This document shows positions 7,237 through 16,525 of a stretch of DNA of 64,000 bases, in pieces. Every line of letters begins with the position of its first letter. The stretch's first letter is position 1. The stretch is from PALSA-612 sp963742925 (GTDB lineage: Bacteria; Actinomycetota; Thermoleophilia; Gaiellales; Gaiellaceae): assembly GCA_963742925.1 (NCBI GenBank), contig CAVUNV010000016.1, forward strand, positions 124,001 to 188,000. Reading direction: 5' to 3'. A program made the translations under genes and the position numbers. The notes beneath the pieces are model-generated. The model worked only from the letters and a program-made list of their open reading frames with translations, did no database searches and was not told the DNA's origin.

Positions 7237-9812
7237 TCAGGGTTGCTGCCGCGGGGGCCCGCCGGGCCCGGGCAGCGGAGGCGGCGGCGGCAGTGGCGGT
7301 GGCGTGGGGCTCGGCGGGCTCGGCGGCTGCTGGTGCACGTGCGGAGGGGTGTCGCTGTGGCAGTTCGCATTGCCGGAGTCCGAGTAGGAGCCGCCGGCGA
7401 CGGGCACGAACTGCCAGTCGTAGCTCGACGCATGGAGGGTGAGCTTCAGCACGCCGAGCGTCGAGGCCTGCCAGGCCTCGCTGTTCGCCGCGTGGTTGTT
7501 CGTCGGGTCGAGCGCTCCGCCACCCGTCCCGACGATGAACTCGCGGATACCGAACAGGGGGTCGGGATTGGCGTCCGGGTCCTGGGGCCCGAACCGCTCG
7601 TACGCCCTCGAATGTGCATTCAGGATCACGTCGGCGCCGCCGTCGTAGAGAGCCTGGTACAGGGCATCGACGGGGCCGTTGTAGCCGGGCGCCGGCGTCG
7701 AGGTGAAGAGCGGATGGTGGAAGTAGGCGAGCGTGCAGGCGGCGGGATGCGTGGCCAGGTCCTGCTTGAGCCACGTCACTTCCGGGTCGCCGGCTCCGCA
7801 GCCGCCGACGAGCCCGCAGTTCGAGTTCAGCGCGATCACGTGCCAGGCGCCGACGTCGTAGCTGTACCAACCCTGGCCGGGCGTGCCGGCGGCTGCGCCG
7901 AAGTAGGTGAAGTAGCCGGCCGCGGTGGAGTCGCCCTCGTAGTCGTGGTTCCCGGGAGTCGGGTACGTGATCGGCTTGAAGGCGCCCCAGGTGGGGCCGT
8001 AGCACGCCGTGTACTCGCTCAGGTACCCGTACTCGCCGGAGGCGTCGCCGAGCGGGAGGACGGCGAACGGGTTGATCGGCCCGAGCAGCGCTGCGGTCTG
8101 GTCGTCCCCGGGGCCGTCGCACGCGTGCTGGTCTCCGGCCGCGACGACGACGGGATCGCCCCCTGCTCCCGTGAGGCTCCAGTGCAGCGTGACGGAGCCG
8201 GTCGCGCCGTTGTGGCCGTCCACGGCGATCTGGTAGGTCGTTCCCGACACGGCCGAGAAGGCCGCCTGGCTCGTCTTGACGCCCGGCGCGTCGTCGTTCG
8301 AGGCCACGCCGCTGAGCGTGCCGACGGTGCTCCCCGTGTAGACGCCGAGCAGCGTGTCGAAGCTGGAGCCGGACGTGTCGATCGTGGCCGTCCCGCTCGC
8401 AGGGGCGACCCAGCGGTACCAGATCGAGGCGCCGCCGGCGTTGCCGGCGTGGTTCGGCTCGCCCGGCTCCTTGGTCGCGTTCACGTTCGACCCCGTCGCC
8501 GACCCGCTCGGACCCGTCACGACCTGCGCGTTCGCGAACGCGTCGTTGGCCGGAGGGACCGCCTGGTTCCAGTGCAGCGTGACGGAACCGCTCGCGGCGT
8601 TGTAGCCGTCGACGGCCACCCGGTAGGTCGTGCCCGGCACCGGCGTGAACGTCACCTTGCTCGTCAGGTCCTGCTTCGACACGTCGTCGCTGGAGGCGAT
8701 CGTCGTGAGCTGGTTGACGGCGCTGCCGGTGTAGACGCCGAGCAGCGTGTCGAAGCTCGAGCCGGACGTGTCGATCGTCACCGGCGCCGTCGCGGTCGCG
8801 ACCCAGCGGTACCAGATCGACGCGCCGCCGGCGTTGCCGGCGTGGTTCGGCTCGCCCGACTCCTTGGTCGCGCCGACGTTCGAGCCCGTCGCCGTGCCGG
8901 TCGGGCCTGCCATGCTCTGCGCGTTCGCGAACAGGTCGTTGGCCGGGGCGGCCGCCTGGTTCCAGTGCAGGGTCACGGAGCCCGTCGCGGCGTTGTAGCC
9001 GTCCACGGCGATCTGGTAGGTCGTTCCGGAGACGGCCGGGAAGGTGACCTTGCTCTGGCGGCCGCTGCAGCAGTCGTCGTTGGAGGCGATCGTGGTCAGC
9101 TGGTTGACGGCGCTGCCGGTGTAGACGCCGAGCAGCGTGTCGAAGGCGGAGCCGGAGGTGTCGATCGTGACCGAGCCGTCGCGGGGGCGACCCAGCGGTA
9201 CCAGATCGAGGCGCCGCCGGCGTTGCCGGCGTGGTTCGGCTCGCCCGCCTCCTTGGTCGCGCCGACGTTCGAGCCCGTGGCCGTGCCGCTCGAGCCCGGC
9301 ACGCTCTGCGCGTTCGCGAACAGGTCGTTGGCCGGGGCGGCCGCCTGGTTCCAGTGCAGGGTCACCGAGCCTGTCGCCTCGTTGTAGCCGTCGACGGCGA
9401 TCTGGTAGGTCGTTCCGGAGACGGCCGGGAAGGTGACCTTGCTCTGGCGGCCGCTGCAGCAGTCGTCGTTGGAGGCGATCGTGGTCAGCTGGTTGACGGC
9501 GCTGCCGGTGTAGACGCCGAGCAGCGTGTCGAAGCTGGAGCCGGATGTGTCGATCGTGGCCGAGCCGCTCGCGGGGGCGACCCAGCGGTACCAGATCGAG
9601 GCGCCGCCGGCGTTGCCGGCGTGGTTCGGCTCGCCGGATTCCTTGGTCGCGCCGACGTTCGAGCCCGTGGCCGTGCCGCTCTGCCCGGTCACGCTCTGCG
9701 CGTTCGCGAAGTTGTCGTTCGCCGGGGCGGCCGTCGTCCGCGCGTCCACCGAGGACGCGCAGATCAGAGCGATCGCGAGCGCGACGAGAGCCGTCCCCCT
9801 TCGGAGCCCCAC
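7237..9812 (-). CDS. Secreted four-repeat metallophosphoesterase (single-base frameshift)
   Basis: About 858 residues if one lost base near 9178 is restored. From the N-terminus: a signal peptide (LRRGTALVALAIALICASSV); four tandem 130-residue beta domains, each running from PAND.FANAQ through GEPNHAGNAGGASIWYRWVA to GSVTLHW; a calcineurin-like phosphatase domain; and a Pro-rich tail. In the phosphatase GDQH, LPLGD, GNHDYEG and FHHP are present, but the usual GHxH before AYER reads AHSR, so one metal-ligand His is replaced by Arg. The repeats resemble pre-peptidase C-terminal domains and probably bind glycan or hold the enzyme at the surface. The GTG start is chosen for the signal peptide; its ribosome site is weak. 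It could be an inactive phosphatase. Confidence 0.85.
8165..9714 (-). repeat. Four tandem 390-393-base coding repeats
   Basis: Units start at about 9714, 9324, 8935 and 8542. The spacing is 390, 389 and 393 bases. Units 1 and 2 are almost identical over long stretches, including the CCSGRQ-coding insert. Unit 2 lacks one C present in unit 1 (gagccgctcgcg against gagccgtcgcg), which causes the frameshift in the phosphatase gene. The similarity points to recent duplication or gene conversion. Confidence 0.9.
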
Positions 9813-9843
9813 CGACTGACTGTAGGCGCGTTTGCGGCGCTGT

Positions 9844-11068
9844 CTAGTCCAGCGCGCGCCAGACGGCTTCGCCGATCTCGGCCGCCAGCTCGTCCCGGGG
9901 CCGCATCCCGTCCAGCCGGACGGCACCGCGACGCTCGAACTCCTCCTGGTAGAGCCGTGCCTGGGTCTCGAGATCGGCGAGCGTCCAGCGGTCGTCCTTG
10001 CGGTCGAGCGATGCCTCGGGCGGGATGTCGAGGTAGAACGACGCGAGCGGCTTCGGGGCGAGCAGCTCGATCAGCCTCCGCTGCAGGAAGAACGTCCCGT
10101 TCGTCCCGTAGCGGAAGCGGAGCTGCACCGTCGAGTCGAGCGTGTAGCGGTCGTAGACGACGATCCGGCCGTGCCGCGTATGGCGCGCGATCGTCTGCAG
10201 CTGTGTGAGCGCGTTCGCGAGTGCGACCACGGCCGCCCACAGCTGGTTGACGGCGCCGCTGCGCTCGCGGAGGGCGGTGCCGGATGTCCGTTCGAGCCCG
10301 GTCTCGCGCTCCGGCTCGGGGGCCCTGAAGCGCTGCGAGCGGGCGAGGAGCCGCTTGACGGGAACGGCGAGGCGGTCGAGCCAGGCGTTCTGGCCGAACG
10401 GCGTCCATTCGGCGGCGGCGTCGTAGCCGAGACGCTCGAGCGTCTCGCAGAGGAGCTTGGCCTGCGAGCTCTTGCCGGAGCCGTCGATCCCGGACAGCGC
10501 GATCACGCGCGGCCGGTGAGGTCTCGGCGTCCGGAGCCGCGGGCGCGACTCGCCGCGAACGGCCTGCGCGAGGTGCTCGAGCTCGGCCGTGAGCCGCCAG
10601 GCCGGAGCGAGCTCGCGGGCGAGTCGCCAGGCGGCCGGGTCCTCGGCGAGCGCGGCATCGACGCGGCGGCGCCGCTTCTCGGGGAGAGAGCCGGCAGGCC
10701 CGGTCAGCCGGGCGATGCACGAGCAACGCGTGGTGCGGAGCGGGGCGGACGAGGTGCTCGAGGCCGTCGAGAGGAATTGCCCGGGCGAAGAGGTCGTCGA
10801 GCTCGCGCGGCGGCAGGTGCCACTCGGAGGCGGCGACGAGATCGACCGCGTCGACCGTGCAGTCGCGGAACCGGGCCCACTCGTCGCCGCGATTGCGAAA
10901 GCCCTCCCGGCCGAGCCCGGTCCGGATCGCCGCGAGATCCTCGTCGCGGACGAGCAGGTCGAGGTCGCGCCCGACCCCCGGCAGCGAGCCGAAGACGAGC
11001 ACGGGAGACGGTGCGGCCGCATCGACCGCGCGCGCCGCGGACGTGGCCGTTCCCTCGAGCAGGGCCAT
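9844..11068 (-). CDS. Nucleotidyltransferase - thymidylate-kinase-like fusion (frameshifted)
   Basis: The N-terminal 125 residues carry a nucleotidyltransferase-like pattern, VLVFGSLPGVGRDLDLLV (GS-x-DxD). The C-terminal 210 residues form a thymidylate-kinase-like P-loop domain: VIALSGIDGSGKSSQAKLL, then VVYDRYTLDS, the DR(Y/H) motif, and a lid-like RKDD. The two parts lie in different frames and join near 10717 (VHRPAD in one frame, IARLTG in the other), so one base is probably wrong. ATG at 11068 is used; ATG at 11101 is possible, and neither has a well-spaced ribosome site. Such fusions occur in surface-polysaccharide loci, where the kinase may act on a sugar or lipid rather than dTMP. Its function is unknown. 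Confidence 0.72.
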
Positions 11069-11112
11069 AGGGCTCGTATCGGCTCCTCCCGAGAGCGGCA
11101 TGAGCCGCGCGG

Positions 11113-11848
11113 TCAGACGAGGCAGGTGACGACCGCGTGCCCGCGGCCGGCGGCGTCCTGGAAGAAGTCCCTGAGCTCGCGGAACGCCTCGAGAAGCCAC
11201 TCGCCGTCGCTCGACTCCCAGCCGCCCGGGTAGAGCCCGAGCGAGGTCATCCGCGCGGGCTCGTACCTGCCGGCCACCTCGTCGTCGAGGGCGTCTCGAC
11301 CGAGCTCCGCCGCGATCCCGTCGACCTCGTTGGGGTCGAAGTAGCGCGCCGGGCCGTAGCCGAAGTCGTCGTCGCCGATCTCGGTCCCCCCGAGGATGAC
11401 GCTCCCGAGGGCGTCGTCGGTCGGTTCCGGGTGCCCGCAGAGCAGGTAGTGGACGCCGTGCCAGGCCTTGTCGAGCGAGAGCGTCGAATGGGGCTGCCCC
11501 GGCGTCCGATCGGTGTCGCCGTCGGACTCGTCCCGGGCCAGGCCCCGCATCCGCATCAGCTGGAAGATCGCGGTGCTGCCGGCCTCGGTGCCGAGAGCAT
11601 CCCTGTCGACGCCGAGTCGCTCGGCCAGGGCGTCCTGCAGTGCCGGATCGATTCCGGTCAGGACGCGGGAGAGCACCTGCGGCGCGTTCGCTTCCAGCCG
11701 CCGGCGTGCCTCGCTCGAGAGGACGACCGGCGGTCCGCCGGACAGACTCGTCTGCCTCATCGAGCAGATCGGCGATCGAGGAGGGCTCGCTCTGGAGCTC
11801 CCTCAGCTCGTCGGATGTCACCTGCACGAAGCGCGCCAGCATCGACAT
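11113..11848 (-). CDS. DUF1877 (YfbM-like) protein (frameshifted)
   Basis: The first 28 residues, MSMLARFVQVTSDELRELQ and following, are the typical DUF1877 start and are preceded by TAGGAGCC. The rest (LDKAWHGVHYLL, LGGTEIGDDDFGYGPARYF, EVDGIAAEL) continues in another frame after about 11740. The two halves together give a protein of about 245 residues, longer than YfbM (167). The function of the family is unknown. It follows selB at a distance of 54 bases and precedes the kinase fusion, so it is probably cotranscribed with them. Confidence 0.78.
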
Positions 11849-11902
11849 GAGGCTCCTATCGGCAGCATGCGACGGCCCATGACCACCGAGTTGGGATCTT
11901 AT

Positions 11903-13573
11903 TCAGCCGCGGGCCGACCGGCGCAGCACCCGCTCGTCGCCGATCCGGCGCGTGATCCCGTCCGCGTCGAACCGCTCGAGCAGCAACTGGGCGGCGCGAC
12001 GGCCGACGCCGATCAGGTCGCGAAAGCGCGCGAGCGTGATCCGCCCCTGCGCCGTGCACTCGACTACCAGTGCGTCCCGGGCCTGCTCGTAGCCGGCGGC
12101 CGACACGGCCATCCCGTCACCGAGGCGGACGAGCCGACCCTGCTGCTCGAGAAAGAGGGCCAGCTTCGGGTCGTCGACCTTGACCGGCTCGATGCCGAGA
12201 CGCGTCTCGAGCTCCGCCGCCGCCCCTTCGTGCTCGCCGAGCGACGCACTCGCTCCCGGCCGGTAGAGCTTGGCGCCCTTGCGCTCGAGGCCGAGCAGCG
12301 GCACCACGGCCGAGGACCACGGCTCGGCCGGAGGGTGGATGCCGGGATCGAGCGGATCCGCCGCGGCGAGCTTCCGGTCGAGCTCGGTGCCCAGCTCGTC
12401 CAGCCACTCCCGCGAGAACACCCACTCGCCGGCGCGCTCGACCCCGGCCGGCTCGCCGTCCAGCACGTGGCGCAGAGAGGCGAGCCTCACCGGGGCGTGG
12501 ATCGTGGCCGCCACGTCGCCACGTTCGAGCAGCTCGATCCGCTCGGCACTCGCGTGCCGGGGCGGCGACGGGTCGAGCACGCGCCCGCCGCCGAGGGTCG
12601 TCTCTCCGCGCAGCACGACGCGATCGCCCCGGGCGGCCACGGCCCGGGTGGACAGGCGGAGCTGCGCGTACCGCTCGCCGATCCGTCGGACGACGGCTGG
12701 GATCTCGGCGGTTCCGTGGTGGACGTGCACGCGGGCTCCGTCCCTGATCGGCGTGAGCTCCTCGAGCGCCACGTCGAGGCGGTAGCTCGCCGGGTAGGCG
12801 CCGGGCTCGATCAGAGCCTGGCCACGGTGCAGGCGCGTCCGGTCGACGCCGGGGAGGCTCACGGCGACCCGCTGGCCGGCGAGCGCCCTCTCGACGGGCC
12901 GGTCGTGCACCTGCACGCTCCGGATGCGGACGGGAAGGCCTGCGGGCTCGACACGGAGCTCGTCGCCGTCGCCGATCGAGCCCGACCAGAGCGTCCCCGT
13001 TGCGACGGTGCCGATCCCGCGCAGGGTGAACACGCGGTCGAGGTAGAGGCGGGTCGGCCGGTCGGCGTGCTCGGGGCGTACGCGGTCGGCCGTGGACGCG
13101 AGGGCCGACCGCAGCTCGTCGAGGCCGGTGCCGGTCTTGGCGCTCACCGCGACCACGGTCGCCCCGGGCACGAGCTCGTGCGCCTCGTCGAGCGCCAGCT
13201 CCAGCGTCTCGGCGTCGACCGCGTCCGCCTTCGTGACGGCGACGACACCGTGCTCGATCCCGAGCAGCCGGATGATCGCGAGGTGCTCGTGCGTCTGCGG
13301 CCGAGCGCCCTCGCCGGCGTCGATCACGAGCAGGAACATGTCGATCCCGGTCGCACCGGCGATCATCGTGCGCACGAACCGCTCGTGTCCCGGCACGTCG
13401 ACGAGCGACAACCGCCTGCCGTCCGGGAGATCGAGCGGCGCGTAGCCGAGGTCGATCGAGATCCCGCGCGAGCGCTCCTCGGGCAGCCGGTCCGTGTCCT
13501 TGCCGGTCAGCGCCTTGACGAGCCACGTCTTGCCGTGGTCGATGTGGCCGGCCGTGCCGACCGTCAGAGACAT
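11903..13573 (-). CDS. selB: Selenocysteine-specific elongation factor SelB
   Basis: 556 residues. GTPase domain: G1 GTAGHIDHGKT (7-17), the SelB-like RGISIDLGYA, G3 DVPGH, G4 TKAD, G5 SAK. It is followed by EF-Tu-like domains 2 and 3 (RVFTLRGIGTVATGTLWSG; HRGQAL) and C-terminal winged helices that read the SECIS hairpin (ITLARFRDLIGVGRRAAQLLL, LERFDADGITRR). It delivers Sec-tRNA to UGA codons on the ribosome. The start overlaps the end of the preceding methyltransferase gene by 10 bases, so translation is coupled. E. coli SelB has 614 residues; the shorter form is usual in actinobacteria. Confidence 0.95.
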   Translation of the reverse strand: MSLTVGTAGHIDHGKTWLVKALTGKDTDRLPEERSRGISIDLGYAPLDLPDGRRLSLVDVPGHERFVRTMIAGATGIDMFLLVIDAGEGARPQTHEHLAIIRLLGIEHGVVAVTKADAVDAETLELALDEAHELVPGATVVAVSAKTGTGLDELRSALASTADRVRPEHADRPTRLYLDRVFTLRGIGTVATGTLWSGSIGDGDELRVEPAGLPVRIRSVQVHDRPVERALAGQRVAVSLPGVDRTRLHRGQALIEPGAYPASYRLDVALEELTPIRDGARVHVHHGTAEIPAVVRRIGERYAQLRLSTRAVAARGDRVVLRGETTLGGGRVLDPSPPRHASAERIELLERGDVAATIHAPVRLASLRHVLDGEPAGVERAGEWVFSREWLDELGTELDRKLAAADPLDPGIHPPAEPWSSAVVPLLGLERKGAKLYRPGASASLGEHEGAAAELETRLGIEPVKVDDPKLALFLEQQGRLVRLGDGMAVSAAGYEQARDALVVECTAQGRITLARFRDLIGVGRRAAQLLLERFDADGITRRIGDERVLRRSARG

Positions 13574-14517
13574 CGCGCCTCGATGACGCCGCCGCCGATG
13601 CGCTCGACGCCGAAACCGCCGGCGTCGAGGAGCGCGCGCCACTGCGCCTCGTCTCGCTCGCGCCCCGCGAAGAGCGCGAGCATCAGCAGATCGAGCCACT
13701 TCGCCCCGTCGGGCTCGTTCCCCGGCTCGACCACTCCTTCGAGCAGCACGAGGCGCGAGTCCTCACGCGCGGCGGCTCGGATCGTGCGCAGGATCCTGAC
13801 GGCCGAGTCGTCGTCCCAGTCGTGGAGGATCGTCGAGAGGACGTAGACGTCGCCGGCCGGCACCGACTCGAAGAAGCTGCCTTCGACGAACATGCACCGA
13901 TCGCCGAACGTCGACTCGTCGCGCACCGTCTCGGGAAGGTCGAAGACGATTCCGCGCATTCCCGGGTGGCGCTCGAGAAAGGCGATCAGCTGGGCGCCGG
14001 TGCCGCCGCCGACGTCGACGACGGTCTCGTCGCCGCGCCACTCGACCGTCTCGAGTCGCGCCAGCCTCCCCTCCGTGCCCTGCACCATCGCGCGGTCGAA
14101 GGCGGCCCGCTCGCCGGGGTTGGCAGCGAGCCAGGCCCAGTAGTCGGCCCCGTACAGGCGCGGGAAGGTCGGCGCGCCGTCGGCGCCGAGCTCGGCGATC
14201 GCGGGCAGCCAGGCACCGCCGAAGAGATGCGCGAAGTCGCGCCAGCCGCCGTCGCCGCGCAGGAGCTCCGAAGCGGCGGTGTTCCGGAATTGCCTTGGCC
14301 CGTCCTCGGCGAAGACGCCGTCGCTTGCGAGCGCCCGCAGGAGGCGGTACAGGGCGTCGGCGTCGGCTCCGACCTCGCGCGCCAGCTCGTCGACCTGTCG
14401 CGGCCCGTCGGCGAGCGCGTCCGCGATGCGCAGGTCGGCGGCGAGCGCAAGTGCCCGCGTCGCGAGGGCTCCACGCAGCAGGTCCCAGAGCCGCCCTTCG
14501 GCCGAGACCTCGCTCAT
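13564..14517 (-). CDS. SAM-dependent O-methyltransferase (acetylserotonin-OMT-like), between selA and selB
   Basis: 317 residues of the plant-type/acetylserotonin O-methyltransferase family. A winged-helix dimerisation domain (ALAADLRIADALADGPRQVD, LYRLLRALASDGVF) precedes a Rossmann SAM domain with VDVGGGTGAQLIAFLERHPG, GSFFESVPAGDVYVLSTILH and the catalytic HDW (His at about residue 228). It overlaps selA by four bases (ATGA) and selB by ten, so it lies in a translationally coupled trio. No role for such an enzyme in selenocysteine synthesis is known. The small-molecule or selenium-compound substrate cannot be told from the sequence. Confidence 0.9.
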   Translation of the reverse strand: MSEVSAEGRLWDLLRGALATRALALAADLRIADALADGPRQVDELAREVGADADALYRLLRALASDGVFAEDGPRQFRNTAASELLRGDGGWRDFAHLFGGAWLPAIAELGADGAPTFPRLYGADYWAWLAANPGERAAFDRAMVQGTEGRLARLETVEWRGDETVVDVGGGTGAQLIAFLERHPGMRGIVFDLPETVRDESTFGDRCMFVEGSFFESVPAGDVYVLSTILHDWDDDSAVRILRTIRAAAREDSRLVLLEGVVEPGNEPDGAKWLDLLMLALFAGRERDEAQWRALLDAGGFGVERIGGGVIEARCL

Positions 14518-15797
14518 CGGCGCGCGGTGGTGACGGCCGCGGCGACCTCCTCGATCTCGTCGTCCGAGAGCGTCCGGCAGTCGAGCAGCAGCCGGCCGTC
14601 ACGGAGTACGCCGACGATCGGCGGCTCGCCGAGCCGCAGCGGGCGTGCGAGCTCCTCCTCGACGGCGCAGGCGAAGCTCTCCAGCTCGAGAAGCGGCAGC
14701 GCTCCGCCGCCGACCCGCGCGACCGTTTGCTCGACGGCGCCGTCGACGAGCGAGGCCAGCCATGCGGCTCGCGCCCGCACCGCCTCCACCGGCTCGCGCA
14801 GCATGCGCAGCACAGGGATCTCCCGCTGCGCCCGCTCCGGGTCGAGGTAGAGCGCGAGCGTCCCCTCGAGTGCCGCGAGCGTGAGCTTGTCGGCGCGGAG
14901 CGCCCGCTGGAGCGGGTGGCGCCGCAGGCGCTCGACGAGGTCGGCGCGGCCGACGACGATGCCCGCCTGCGGGCCGCCGAGGAGCTTGTCGCCGGAGAAG
15001 CAGACGAGATCGGCCCCTGCGTCGAGGCTGTCGCGCGCCGACGGCTCGTCGTGCAGCGTCAGGAAGGCGCCCGAGCCCAGGTCATCGATCAACGGGAGCG
15101 CAGCTCGCCCAGCGATCTGCGCCAGCTGCTCCAGGCGGGGACGTTCGGTGAAGCCCACGACCCTGAAGTTGGATTGATGCACGCGCAGGATCGTCGCCGT
15201 ATCAGTCCCGATCGCGCGCTCGTAGTCGGCAGCACTCGTGCGGTTCGTCGTTCCCACCTCGACCAGCCGCGCCCCCGAGCGGGCGAGCACGTCCGGGATT
15301 CGGAAGCCGTCGCCGATCTCGATCAGCTCGCCGCGCGAGACGAGCACCTCCCGGCCCTCGGCGAGCGCTGCCAGCGCCAGCAGCACCGCGCCCGCGTTGT
15401 TGTTGACGACGAGGGCCGCCTCGGCTCCCGTCAGCCGGCCGAGGATCGATGCGACGTGCGTCTGCCGCGACCCGCGCTCGCCCTCGTCGAGCGCGTACTC
15501 GAGGTTCGAGTAGCCACGGCCGACCTCCAGCACGCGCTCGAGCGCCGCCCGTGCGAGCGGTGCACGCCCGAGGTTGGTGTGCACGATCACTCCGGTCGCG
15601 TTCAGCGTCCGGCGCAGCTGCGGAGCTCTGCTCGCTTCGATCTCGTCGCGGACTCGGGCAGCGAGGTCTCCGGGATCGGCCCCGGCCCGGATCTCGTCGC
15701 GGGCGCGCTCGAGCACCGTCCGGGCGGCTGCCACGGCGAGCGGATCCCCGATCTCGCGGGCCAGCTCGTCCACAGAGGGCAGGTCGCGGAGCTGCAC
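14514..15797 (-). CDS. selA: L-seryl-tRNA(Sec) selenium transferase SelA
   Basis: 427 residues, a PLP enzyme that turns Ser-tRNA(Sec) into Sec-tRNA(Sec) using selenophosphate. It shows the N-terminal tRNA-binding part (LPSVDELAREIGDPLAVAAA), RRTLNATGVIVHTNLGRAPL, YSNLEYALDEGERGSRQTHV, AALVVNNNAGAVLLAL, the segment RVHQSNFRVVGFTERP and the PLP-Lys motif CFSGDKLLGGPQAGI (Lys near residue 273). The stop overlaps the next gene and the start is 2 bases after the stop of the LOG-like gene. SelA, SelB and the fused Moco gene upstream imply a Sec- and Mo-containing enzyme in this organism. Confidence 0.96.
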   Translation of the reverse strand: MQLRDLPSVDELAREIGDPLAVAAARTVLERARDEIRAGADPGDLAARVRDEIEASRAPQLRRTLNATGVIVHTNLGRAPLARAALERVLEVGRGYSNLEYALDEGERGSRQTHVASILGRLTGAEAALVVNNNAGAVLLALAALAEGREVLVSRGELIEIGDGFRIPDVLARSGARLVEVGTTNRTSAADYERAIGTDTATILRVHQSNFRVVGFTERPRLEQLAQIAGRAALPLIDDLGSGAFLTLHDEPSARDSLDAGADLVCFSGDKLLGGPQAGIVVGRADLVERLRRHPLQRALRADKLTLAALEGTLALYLDPERAQREIPVLRMLREPVEAVRARAAWLASLVDGAVEQTVARVGGGALPLLELESFACAVEEELARPLRLGEPPIVGVLRDGRLLLDCRTLSDDEIEEVAAAVTTARR

Positions 15798-15799
15798 GG

Positions 15800-16525
15800 C
15801 TAGCCGGCGGCGGCTTCCTCGCCGGCGCTCGTGTCCGCGCGATGGTGTTCATACGAGTCGAGGACGATCTGCACCGCCTCGGCCGGGTCGTCCGTGAGCG
15901 AGAGCAGCCGCACGTCGTCGTCGGCGATCAGCTTCTCCGCGATCAGCCTCTTCTCGATCCAGGAGCGCAGGCCGCTCCAGTGCGCGCTGCCGATGAGCAC
16001 GACCGGGAAGTGCTGGATCTTGCCGGTCTGGATCAGGACGAGCGACTCGAACAACTCGTCGAGCGTCCCGAAGCCTCCCTCGCACAGCACGAAGCCCTCG
16101 GCGGCCTTCACGAGCATCGTCTTGCGCGCGTAGAAGTGCCGGAAGGTGAGCGACACGTCGAGGTAGCCGTTCGCGCCCTGCTCGTGCGGCAGCTCGATGT
16201 TGAACCCGATCGACAGCCCGCCGGCCTCCTGGCAGCCACGGTTCGCGGCCTCCATGATCCCGGGGCCGCCGCCGGTGACGACCGCGAACCCGGAATCGGC
16301 GAACCGGCGGCCGATCTCTCTGGCCCGCTCGTAGGCCGGATCGCCCTCGGCGATTCGCGCCGAGCCGTACACCGTCACCGCCGGACGCCCGATCCGGTCG
16401 ACGGCCTCGAAGCCGTCGCGGAACTCCTGCGCGATCATCGCCACGTGCCGGTCGAGGTCGGTCTCGACCCGCTCGAGGATCGCCCGGTCTTCGTCGCGTG
16501 AGCGAGCTGAAGGCGGGCGACTCAC
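15800..16525 (-). CDS. LOG-family (TIGR00730) Rossmann-fold protein
   Basis: 241 residues from a GTG. It has VTVYGSARIAEGDPAYERA, VVTGGGPGIMEAANRG and CEGGFGTLDELFESL, the motifs of LOG/YvdD phosphoribohydrolases, which release bases from nucleoside monophosphates (cytokinin type) or act on AMP. The usual PGG before FGTLDE reads EGG here. It overlaps the M50 peptidase gene by four bases (GTGA) and ends 2 bases before selA. Its role in this run of genes is not clear. Confidence 0.88.
   Translation of the reverse strand: MSRPPSARSRDEDRAILERVETDLDRHVAMIAQEFRDGFEAVDRIGRPAVTVYGSARIAEGDPAYERAREIGRRFADSGFAVVTGGGPGIMEAANRGCQEAGGLSIGFNIELPHEQGANGYLDVSLTFRHFYARKTMLVKAAEGFVLCEGGFGTLDELFESLVLIQTGKIQHFPVVLIGSAHWSGLRSWIEKRLIAEKLIADDDVRLLSLTDDPAEAVQIVLDSYEHHRADTSAGEEAAAG

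Noticed and set aside
7232..9387. Plus-strand frames and tandem repeats over 8165-9714 looking like a repeat protein or CRISPR-like array
   Set aside because: The repeats are 390-393 bases long and encode the beta domains on the minus strand; there are no short repeats with unique spacers.
11883..16000. tRNA-Sec gene near selA/selB
   Set aside because: I looked for a long class II tRNA with anticodon TCA between and around the genes and in the gene-free intervals, and found none; the only tRNA seen is Leu(GAG).
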